From the NCBI GenBank assembly GCA_964580585.1, contig CAZOKZ010000121.1, forward strand, positions 1-5,089: a stretch of 5,089 nucleotides of DNA. The letters run 5' to 3'. Numbering within the stretch: the first letter of the stretch is position 1; each line of letters begins with the position of its first letter. The notes under the pieces were generated by a model. That model had not been told where the DNA came from and made no database searches. It saw only the letters and a program-made list of their open reading frames with translations. The stretch is from CAZOKZ01 sp964580585. Its GTDB lineage: Bacteria > Sumerlaeota > Sumerlaeia > SLMS01 > JAHLLQ01. A program made the translations under genes and the position numbers. This document shows positions 1-5,089 of the stretch, one piece after another.

Positions 1-259
1 CGTGGGGAAGGATTTGTTCACGCACTCGATCGTACACACGTCGCGGCATCATCCGGTTGTCGGTGTCGTACACGGATTTCGGGCATGCCTTGCACCGGAA
101 ATTGCAGGCATTCGCGGGAACGATCTGGACTTCTTCCGGATAACCGGGATGCACCGGCCATTCGTATTTTTTAGCCGCCCGCGCCGTCAAACGCCGCCAT
201 GCCACCAGACTCTTCCTTGGTGGCTTCACAGCAGAGGAAGCATCGACATCGGTTGCCAT
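1..259 (-). CDS. Radical SAM domain protein, N-terminal part (cut by window edge)
   Basis: Translating the minus strand from the ATG at 259-257 gives 86 open codons that run off the left edge. Residues 52-59 read CNFRCKAC, the CxxxCxxC motif whose three cysteines (C52, C56, C59) bind the [4Fe-4S] cluster that cleaves S-adenosylmethionine. The context fits the first strand of the radical SAM barrel: EVQIVPANA precedes it and CPKSVYDTDNRMM follows, as in radical SAM/SPASM-type proteins (compare the common pattern 'LQIEPTNRCNLRCxxCP'). About 40 basic and polar residues precede the barrel and contain no recognisable domain. The substrate cannot be inferred because the rest of the protein lies outside the window. 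The gene is divergent from the ThyX-like gene. No strong Shine-Dalgarno sequence precedes this ATG; an in-frame GTG at 277-275 is a less likely alternative. The radical SAM assignment is firm; the start is less so. Confidence 0.85.
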   Translation of the reverse strand, partial: MATDVDASSAVKPPRKSLVAWRRLTARAAKKYEWPVHPGYPEEVQIVPANACNFRCKACPKSVYDTDNRMMPRRVYDRVREQILPH

Positions 260-279
260 ATGAGCGGGTCGTTTCACGG

Positions 280-310
280 TTGTATTGGAAAATCCGAATG
301 GTTGTATAAA
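280..310 (+). promoter_or_regulatory. Tentative promoter for the ThyX-like gene
   Basis: The divergent gap holds TTGTAT (280-285) and TATAAA (305-310), separated by 19 bases, which resemble sigma-70 -35 and -10 boxes. The spacer is longer than the usual 17. Transcription starting shortly after 310 would lie beyond or on the upstream ATG at 313 and would give a leader of about 85 nt to the preferred start at 403. This is pattern matching only. Confidence 0.25.
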
Positions 311-389
311 GAATGTCGCTCGCGTGCAAGGCCGATGATGTTCCGATTGCGCTGAAGGCTCGTGGCGCGATAACTCCCCATAAATTCGC

Positions 390-395
390 AAGGAA
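390..395 (+). promoter_or_regulatory. Ribosome binding site that sets the ThyX-like start
   Basis: AAGGAA lies 7 nt before the ATG at 403. The alternative in-frame ATG at 313 has no comparable purine-rich site. The 30 residues added by that start do not look like part of a ThyX domain, so 403 is preferred. Confidence 0.6.
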
Positions 396-402
396 CCGCC
401 CG

Positions 403-1968
403 ATGTCCTCCGCCCCCTTTCATTCCGCTCCCCCGGCTGTGCGTTTGACCAAAGCGTTCACGACGCCGTTTCGCAATGTGGTTGCCACAGCGCGCACGTG
501 TTATTCCTCCAAAGGCATTATCGACGACTCGCAAGTCGGCGAACCAGAACGGTTTTCGCCGCTGGCCAAGTCGATTTACGAAGCCGGTCACCACACGACG
601 TTCCAGCACGCGCATTTCCAGTTCGCGATGGAAAATGTGTCGCGGCACTTCATCTGGTCGTTCCTGCATGCGCATCCGTTCTACAACAGCGAGCAGGTTT
701 CGCAGCGCTACGTCACCGTCAAGCCAGATACAATGACGGTGCCTGTGTTGGCGAACCCGGAAGCCGAGGCGCTGTTTCGCCAGACAACCGAAATGCAGTT
801 CGAAGCCTATCAGCGGCTGTGCGACGTACTTACCGGGCCGGTCGAAGCGGAATTTTTCCGTCGGTTTCACCGCAGCGAGCGCATGGAGAAGAAGCATAAT
901 CTGGCGATTAAGAAAAAATCGCAGGAAATCGCCCGTTACGTCCTGCCCGTCGGCACGCACGCCTATCTTTACCACACGGTATCGGCGATTACGCTGCTGC
1001 GGTACTGGCGCGTGGCAAACCAATTGGACGTGCCCGCCGAAACGCGTTTCGTCGTCGGCGAAATGGTGCGTCAGATTCTCGAACACGACCCCGAGTACGA
1101 AATTACACTCCAGGAACCACTCGACGAAGGTGCAACTCCCGAAGACGATTTTTTCGCCGCGCATCCGCAGGTGCTCGAAGGTCAACGCGCCGCCGCATTC
1201 CGCCGAGAGTTCGACGCGGAGTTGGACGGCAAGTGGTCGAAGCTGGTTTCTTACACGGGCGGCGCCCAGGAAGCTGTGGCCTCCGCCGTGCGTGAAGTGC
1301 TGGGTCTTTGCCGGGCCGATATGAGCGACGAAGACGCAATTGCGCTGGCGCTCGATCCGGGGAAAAACCGGCTGTTGGGCGAGTCGTTGAACCTGACGAC
1401 GGTGACGAAGCTGGCCCGCGCCGCGTACCACGCGCACTATACGTTCAAAAAGAAAATTTCTCACGCCGCCGACAGTCAGGACCAGCGCCATCGCATGACG
1501 CCGGCCTCGCGCCCGGTGCTGGCTGCCCATTGCGACGACGAGCCGGACTATATCGTGCCCGAATTAATCCACCACGACGAAGCCGCCGGACAGCTTTACC
1601 GCGAAACGATGGAACGCACCTGGGACGCGTTGGCAAAACTGCGCCGGATGGGCGTTTCCGCCGAGGCGCGTTCGTATCTGCTGCCGAACGCGGTGTCGGT
1701 GCGCTTTACCGAGAGCGCCGATTTGCTGAATCTTCGGCACAAGCACCAGATGCGGCTGTGTTACAACGCGCAGGAGGAAATCTGGCGCGCGTCACAGGAC
1801 GAAGCGATCCAGATTCGCGAGGTACATCCCTTGCTGGGGCGGTATTTGCTGCCGCCGTGCACGTTACGCAACATGGCCAAGGTCAAGCCGATCTGCCCCG
1901 AGGGCTCACGCTACTGCGGCGTGGTGGTCTGGAAAAAAGATGTCCACGATTACGAGCGCGTGATCTGA
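403..1968 (+). CDS. ThyX-family protein with two tandem ThyX-like domains (FAD-dependent thymidylate synthase-like)
   Basis: The protein has 521 residues from the ATG at 403; an in-frame ATG at 313 would give 551. Canonical ThyX, which methylates dUMP to dTMP using FAD, NADPH and methylenetetrahydrofolate, is only about 220-300 residues. The N-terminal half (about 14-310) shows the ThyX opening (ATARTCYS, 28-35), the HxTxFxH stretch (64-70), a degenerate signature ending NSEQVSQRY (95-103), and ARYVLP followed by VPAETR (177-214). The C-terminal half (about 325-521) repeats the plan: SHAADSQDQRHRMTPASRP (353-371) carries an RHR triplet, and SYLLPN, then RLCYNAQEEI (451-460), matches the family's AQxEI block. 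Canonical RHRx7SxR is replaced by HAH-type residues in the first half and by RHRx4SR in the second. The Arg of the usual NxRSL dUMP-binding segment is not evident in either half. Membership of the ThyX superfamily is well supported; actual thymidylate synthase activity is not. It is a single gene, divergent from the radical SAM gene. Confidence 0.85.
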   Translation: MSSAPFHSAPPAVRLTKAFTTPFRNVVATARTCYSSKGIIDDSQVGEPERFSPLAKSIYEAGHHTTFQHAHFQFAMENVSRHFIWSFLHAHPFYNSEQVSQRYVTVKPDTMTVPVLANPEAEALFRQTTEMQFEAYQRLCDVLTGPVEAEFFRRFHRSERMEKKHNLAIKKKSQEIARYVLPVGTHAYLYHTVSAITLLRYWRVANQLDVPAETRFVVGEMVRQILEHDPEYEITLQEPLDEGATPEDDFFAAHPQVLEGQRAAAFRREFDAELDGKWSKLVSYTGGAQEAVASAVREVLGLCRADMSDEDAIALALDPGKNRLLGESLNLTTVTKLARAAYHAHYTFKKKISHAADSQDQRHRMTPASRPVLAAHCDDEPDYIVPELIHHDEAAGQLYRETMERTWDALAKLRRMGVSAEARSYLLPNAVSVRFTESADLLNLRHKHQMRLCYNAQEEIWRASQDEAIQIREVHPLLGRYLLPPCTLRNMAKVKPICPEGSRYCGVVVWKKDVHDYERVI

Positions 1969-2016
1969 GTTACAAAGAAAATAGACGGCGCGAGATGTGC
2001 TTAATAAGAAAAGCTC

Positions 2017-2134
2017 ACCACGAAGGCACGAAGACACAAAGGAACACGAAGAAAAGCATTTTGATCTTAATGTGAATCCCACTGTTTTCCTGTAAACAAC
2101 TTCGTGAATCTTCGTGTCTTCGTGCCTTCGTGGT
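2017..2134. repeat. Imperfect inverted repeat of CTTCGTG heptamers
   Basis: The arms are 2017-2051 and 2100-2134. By hand alignment, the outer 21 bp (2017-2037 against 2114-2134) are perfectly complementary, and 10 of the inner 14 also match. The loop is the 48-nt AT-rich stretch 2052-2099. Each arm contains four heptamers. On the left, CACGAAG occurs at 2019, 2027 and 2045, with a one-base variant CACAAAG at 2035. On the right, CTTCGTG occurs at 2100, 2110, 2118 and 2126. Unit spacing is 8-8-10 on the left and 10-8-8 on the right, an exact mirror. I recall similar 'CACGAAGGCACGAAGACAC' sequences scattered through intergenic regions of many environmental bacteria, often mis-annotated as small proteins. 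No open frame here looks coding. It lies between the ThyX-like stop (48 bp away) and bshA (24 bp before the ATG). Confidence 0.9.
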
Positions 2135-2146
2135 TAAAAACATTTC

Positions 2147-2150
2147 AAGG
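2147..2150 (+). promoter_or_regulatory. Ribosome binding site of bshA
   Basis: AAGG lies 8 nt before the ATG at 2159. It starts 13 bases after the end of the inverted repeat, so it stays outside the predicted stem. Confidence 0.5.
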
Positions 2151-2158
2151 TTACCGTC

Positions 2159-3352
2159 ATGAAAATTGGTATCGTTTGTTATCCGACGTACGGCGGTTCG
2201 GGGGTGGTGGCTTCGGAGCTGGGGCGGTTTCTGGCCCTGAGCGGACACGAGGTGCATTTTATTTCCTCCTCGATGCCGTTTCGTCTCGAACACGAGCCGG
2301 TCGATAATATTTTCTTCCACGAAGTGCAGACGCTCAGCTACCCGGTATTGAACGGCGAGCTGTACGGGATTGCGCTGGCGTCGAAAATTGTCCAGGTCGT
2401 GCAGGACTTCGGCCTCGATATCGTGCATGCGCATTACGCGGTGCCGCACACCATTTCGGCGTTTATGGCGCGGTCGGTACTCGGTAAACAGGACCACCCG
2501 TTCAAGGTCGTGACAACGTTGCACGGCACGGATATTACACTGGTCGGGCGCGCACCGTCGTTTTTCCCCGTTGTTCAGTATGCCATCAACACGTCGGACG
2601 CCGTGACGACGGTTTCGAATTGGTTGCGCGATGAAACCATTCGCGAATTCGATATCAAACGTCCCATTGATGTGATTCCGAACTTTGTGGATGGCGAAAA
2701 ATTCCGCCGTGGCCTGACCCCGTGCAAGCGTTCGCATTTTGCACCCAATGGCGAGAAGGTTTTACTGCATATTTCAAACTTCCGCCCGGTGAAACGTGTG
2801 GTGGACGTGGTAGAGGTCTTCGCCCGCGTACATAAGGAAATGCCTGCCGTGTTGCTGATGGTCGGCGACGGCCCGGACCGCGACAAGGCATGCCATCGCG
2901 CCCGCGAGTTGGGCGTCGGCAAGCAAGTGCGGTTCCTCGGCAAGCAGGAATCCATCGAATTTTACATGTCTTGCTCGGATCTTTTCGTTTTCCCGAGCGA
3001 GTACGAATCGTTCGGCCTCGCGGCTCTCGAAGCCATGTCGTGCCAGATGCCGGTGCTTGCGTCGGCGGCGGGTGGCTTGCCAGAGGTGATCGATCATGGG
3101 GTGACGGGATACCTGGCGCCCATGGGCGATGTGGCTACGATGGCGAAAGAGGCGATCGAGGTGCTCAAGAACCCGGAAAAAGCCAAAACCGTTGGCGATG
3201 CCGCTCGCCAGAAAGTCGTCGATTGTTACCTGCCCGATTCGGTCATCCCGCAATACGAACGATTATACGAGCGTGTATTGCGCGAATCATCCAACGTGGC
3301 GCCTCGATTTGCCGCATTCGAGCCAACGTTTGTTCACGCGGACGGAATTTGA
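2159..3352 (+). CDS. bshA: N-acetyl-alpha-D-glucosaminyl L-malate synthase BshA
   Basis: This cytoplasmic GT-B fold, GT4-family glycosyltransferase carries out the first step of bacillithiol synthesis: UDP-GlcNAc plus L-malate gives GlcNAc-malate and UDP. The length of 397 residues is close to the family norm (about 375-385) with a short C-terminal extension. Family hallmarks appear in order: MKIGIVCYPTYGGSGVVASELG (1-22) with the glycine-rich acceptor-side loop; HEVHFISSSMPFRL (30-43); FFHEV (52-56); DIVHAHYAVPH (87-97); TTLHGTDITLVG (119-130); VIPNFVD (172-178); SNFRPVKR (206-213), whose K212 and R213 are expected to contact the UDP-sugar phosphates; GDGPDR (236-241); and the EX7E motif E283-E291 in ESFGLAALEAM. 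All key residues are present, so it is probably active. The deacetylase (bshB) and cysteine ligase (bshC) genes are not in the window. An AAGG ribosome binding site supports the start. The final ~20 residues (from about 378) match no conserved family segment I know. Confidence 0.95.
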   Translation: MKIGIVCYPTYGGSGVVASELGRFLALSGHEVHFISSSMPFRLEHEPVDNIFFHEVQTLSYPVLNGELYGIALASKIVQVVQDFGLDIVHAHYAVPHTISAFMARSVLGKQDHPFKVVTTLHGTDITLVGRAPSFFPVVQYAINTSDAVTTVSNWLRDETIREFDIKRPIDVIPNFVDGEKFRRGLTPCKRSHFAPNGEKVLLHISNFRPVKRVVDVVEVFARVHKEMPAVLLMVGDGPDRDKACHRARELGVGKQVRFLGKQESIEFYMSCSDLFVFPSEYESFGLAALEAMSCQMPVLASAAGGLPEVIDHGVTGYLAPMGDVATMAKEAIEVLKNPEKAKTVGDAARQKVVDCYLPDSVIPQYERLYERVLRESSNVAPRFAAFEPTFVHADGI

Positions 3353-3505
3353 CTGTCCTAAAATACTCCAAATCGTGTGATATCAAAAGTCTTTTTATCG
3401 TTTTTCCGCCTCAGAATTGGTCGATTTCACGCGATCCAACTTGACAGGCCATGGGTGTATGCCTTTGCTGCTAGTGTGATTTATCCGAAGGTTCAACACT
3501 CAAAA

Positions 3506-3595
3506 ATGAAGTCAACTTCCTTGAACATCAAATCTCTCCAAATCATCGCTGCGTGGATAGCATTTGCCTTCTTCGCGGCAGCTCCTTCCCTTGCG
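3506..3595 (+). other. Signal peptide coding segment
   Basis: These 30 codons contain K2 and K9 in the n-region, a hydrophobic core from about 11 to 26, and an A-P-S-L-A end before QQQ, which fits the A-x-A-like rule for signal peptidase I. There is no lipobox cysteine, so a lipoprotein is unlikely. Confidence 0.8.
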
Positions 3596-4945
3596 CAGCA
3601 ACAGGGTCAGCCCACTCAAGCACAATTCCATTTGGACGTTCCGTCGGAATTCAGCAGTGGTGGCGGTGGCGCATTGCCTCCTGCGTTTTATACCATGGAA
3701 GAAGGCAAAACCCCTCCCCCGGTGGCGACGCCTACGCCATCGGAGGAAAAGTCAGACCCCTTTGCTGGACGAGCCGCCATTGAGGGCAAAGTCATTGGTT
3801 TCGATGGAACGCTGAATGTGTATCTGATGAAACCGGTGGAGGGATCGGACCGGGATATTGAAACTACCTGGCAGTTGCAATACATGCCCGACCAGACGTT
3901 TAAGAAAGATGGAATCGACGGAGGGCGTTACTTTTTGCGTTTCGAGGACCCGGCGCTGCTGATTCGTCCGATCGAGTTTCAAATCCAAATCCACTATATT
4001 GAACCAACGGTGCTGGAGTTGGATTTTAATGGGCTGGTGCGCATCGCAGGCGATATCAAGGTCAATGGCCAGGCTGTCCGAGCGGAGTTGTTATCCCTGG
4101 GCCTTTTACCCAATGGCAATGGGCGATTGATTCCGAGGTTCCTACCCTGCGGCGAACATCAAGTGGAAGCCTTCGTCAAACCGGGCAATTATAAGCCCGT
4201 TCTGTTCCACGAATTTTTCGGCCTGCGAACGATTTTCCCTTTTTTCGACATCACGCCTCAGATGAACAATCAGGTGTTGAATTTCGACGTTCCGCTAACA
4301 GAGGTTCAGTTGAATATCGTCTCGCCCAAAGGCTACGATCCTAAGCGAGGCGAATGGGTGTTCGAGTTCCGCACCTGGAACTGGACCGAGGAACGCAAGG
4401 TCCCCGTCAGCCAACCCAGCGTACCGATGTATGGTATGTTGAAGGGTGATTATTTCGTGGAGTATCGCGCTCCGAAGGACGGGGTCTATGGGCACTCGCC
4501 TGTTGTTCAGGTAGATTACAGCAAGAAAAACATCATCAATGTGCCGCTCGCCAAAAAGGCTTCACACAATTACGAAGTCGTGGTGAACGATGTACCGCCT
4601 GGAACGTACGAATATAAATTTTATTCGGAACCCGATGACTGGTTCTTAGATAAACTGAACCCAAATTCCAAAGGTTCGGGCAGCATGATGAATTCCGTGT
4701 TTACCGTACCGAAACGGAATCCGAATGCTCCGATTCCCAACGGGTGGCCCCAGGTCAATCCCGCGACAGGAGATGTCAAATTCCGTCTGGAAAATGTGGA
4801 TGTGGAATCCGGTATTTTCGTACTGAGCGATTTCAACGACTGGAGTCTGGACCCAGGATCGCGCATGTTGCCGGTGGATATTCTCTCTCAATACGCTTCG
4901 GAAAACAAATCGACCACGCAAGCTAACGCGAACGGTGGAAATTAG
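3506..4945 (+). CDS. Secreted protein with C-terminal glycogen-binding-like (CBM48/AMPK) half-domains
   Basis: The protein has 479 residues from the ATG at 3506. An in-frame GTG at 3377 would add 43 residues before the signal peptide and is rejected. Residues 1-30 form a signal peptide: a basic start, hydrophobic LQIIAAWIAFAFFAAAP, and probable cleavage after SLA (A30). Next come a Gln-rich stretch, a SSGGGG segment (50-55) and a Pro/Thr linker (about 69-82). Residues 90-360 look like beta-rich, Ig-like or carboxypeptidase-regulatory-like material, with no catalytic motif I recognise. Residues 363-401 (VPPGTYEYKFYS... to NSVFTV) match the second half of a CBM48/AMPK glycogen-binding domain. 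Residues 424-455 (VKFRLENV... FVLSDFNDW... ML) match the first half, so the order is reversed. It may bind glucan or another carbohydrate outside the cytoplasm, but that is inference. The ribosome binding site is poor (GAAGG at 3487-3491, 14 nt from the ATG). It stands alone, followed by a terminator. Confidence 0.8.
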   Translation: MKSTSLNIKSLQIIAAWIAFAFFAAAPSLAQQQGQPTQAQFHLDVPSEFSSGGGGALPPAFYTMEEGKTPPPVATPTPSEEKSDPFAGRAAIEGKVIGFDGTLNVYLMKPVEGSDRDIETTWQLQYMPDQTFKKDGIDGGRYFLRFEDPALLIRPIEFQIQIHYIEPTVLELDFNGLVRIAGDIKVNGQAVRAELLSLGLLPNGNGRLIPRFLPCGEHQVEAFVKPGNYKPVLFHEFFGLRTIFPFFDITPQMNNQVLNFDVPLTEVQLNIVSPKGYDPKRGEWVFEFRTWNWTEERKVPVSQPSVPMYGMLKGDYFVEYRAPKDGVYGHSPVVQVDYSKKNIINVPLAKKASHNYEVVVNDVPPGTYEYKFYSEPDDWFLDKLNPNSKGSGSMMNSVFTVPKRNPNAPIPNGWPQVNPATGDVKFRLENVDVESGIFVLSDFNDWSLDPGSRMLPVDILSQYASENKSTTQANANGGN

Positions 4946-4985
4946 AAGACAAACCGTCTCAAACTCTAAATGTTCACACAGCATC

Positions 4986-5010
4986 TTCCCCAGCCATTGC
5001 GGTTGGGGGA
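4986..5010 (+). terminator. Rho-independent terminator after the secreted-protein gene
   Basis: A 10-bp stem pairs TTCCCCAGCC (4986-4995) with GGTTGGGGGA (5001-5010), including two G-T wobbles, around the 5-nt loop ATTGC. It is followed by a T-rich but interrupted run, GTTTCATATTTCTTT (5011-5025). It starts 41 bases after the stop codon of the secreted-protein gene. Confidence 0.65.
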
Positions 5011-5089
5011 GTTTCATATTTCTTTGGTGTCCTGGCAGGATCTTTCCGTTCTAGTTCTGGACATTGTTGCCGGGTGTGTGGCAGGCAGC

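Noticed and set aside
2..355. A 117-residue + strand open frame at the left edge
   Set aside because: It lies opposite the radical SAM coding sequence with its diagnostic cysteine motif, has a Cys/His/Arg-rich composition typical of shadow frames, and runs into the ThyX-like leader.
274..1530. A 418-residue open frame on the minus strand opposite the ThyX-like gene
   Set aside because: It is antisense to a clearly conserved protein, is rich in Arg, His and Val, has no recognisable motif, and is explained by the codon bias of the + strand gene.
1308..2075. A 255-residue + strand open frame overlapping the ThyX-like 3' end
   Set aside because: It is in an alternate frame of the conserved C-terminal ThyX domain, is Arg/Gly/Ala-rich, and ends inside the repeat.
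2017..2134. The inverted repeat as a CRISPR array or as a terminator for the ThyX-like gene
   Set aside because: The units are 7-bp heptamers without spacer-sized gaps, and the + strand stem is followed by an A-rich rather than T-rich stretch. On the minus strand a T-rich run follows, but no gene there needs it.
2015..2737. A 240-residue minus strand open frame
   Set aside because: It is antisense to bshA, and its C-terminal end simply translates the inverted repeat, giving the kind of peptide (TKARRHED, FVFLCVFVPSW) often mis-annotated from this repeat.
2774..3253. A 159-residue minus strand open frame within bshA
   Set aside because: It is antisense to the conserved donor-binding half of BshA and contains no motif of its own.
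3371..3412. A possible terminator after bshA in the T-rich stretch
   Set aside because: There are T runs but no stem longer than about 5 bp before them, so it does not qualify as a Rho-independent terminator.
3441..3446. A perfect TTGACA -35 box upstream of the secreted-protein gene
   Set aside because: No acceptable -10 box lies 16-18 bases downstream (the 17-bp position reads TTTGCT), so I could not support a promoter call.
5026..5089. A possible gene start or end after the terminator
   Set aside because: Only 64 bases remain, with no ribosome binding site plus start codon and no recognisable peptide in either direction.

Overview
The window is a stretch of bacterial chromosome from an organism I cannot place to phylum. 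It is moderately GC-rich, and the genes are short-spaced and mostly on the + strand. It carries a bacillithiol biosynthesis gene (bshA), a double-length ThyX-family protein, a radical SAM gene, and a CTTCGTG-rich inverted repeat of a kind I recall from many environmental bacteria (for example Planctomycetes, Verrucomicrobia, Acidobacteria, Chloroflexi and candidate phyla). No phage, transposase, plasmid, CRISPR, rRNA or tRNA signature is visible.

Layout: (1) 1-259, minus strand: the N-terminal 86 codons of a radical SAM protein, cut by the left edge and carrying a CxxxCxxC cluster motif. (2) 260-402: a divergent intergenic region. (3) 403-1968, plus: a 521-residue ThyX-family protein that reads as two ThyX-like domains fused in tandem, each with an altered signature motif. 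(4) 1969-2158: an intergenic region dominated by a 118-bp imperfect inverted repeat built from four CTTCGTG heptamers per arm. (5) 2159-3352, plus: bshA, the GT4 glycosyltransferase that starts bacillithiol synthesis. (6) 3353-3505: an intergenic region with no convincing signal. (7) 3506-4945, plus: a secreted or periplasmic 479-residue protein whose C-terminus carries two CBM48/AMPK-like glycogen-binding half-domains in reversed order. (8) 4986-5010: a likely Rho-independent terminator, followed by 79 bases in which I see no gene.

The genes do not form an obvious pathway. ThyX-like (nucleotide or flavin chemistry), BshA (low-molecular-weight thiol) and the secreted carbohydrate-binding-like protein look like independent units separated by 140-190 bp gaps. 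The most interesting points are the tandem ThyX architecture with non-canonical active-site motifs, the mirror-spaced heptamer repeat in the bshA leader, and the permuted CBM48-like tail. I see no clear evidence of a new multi-gene system.
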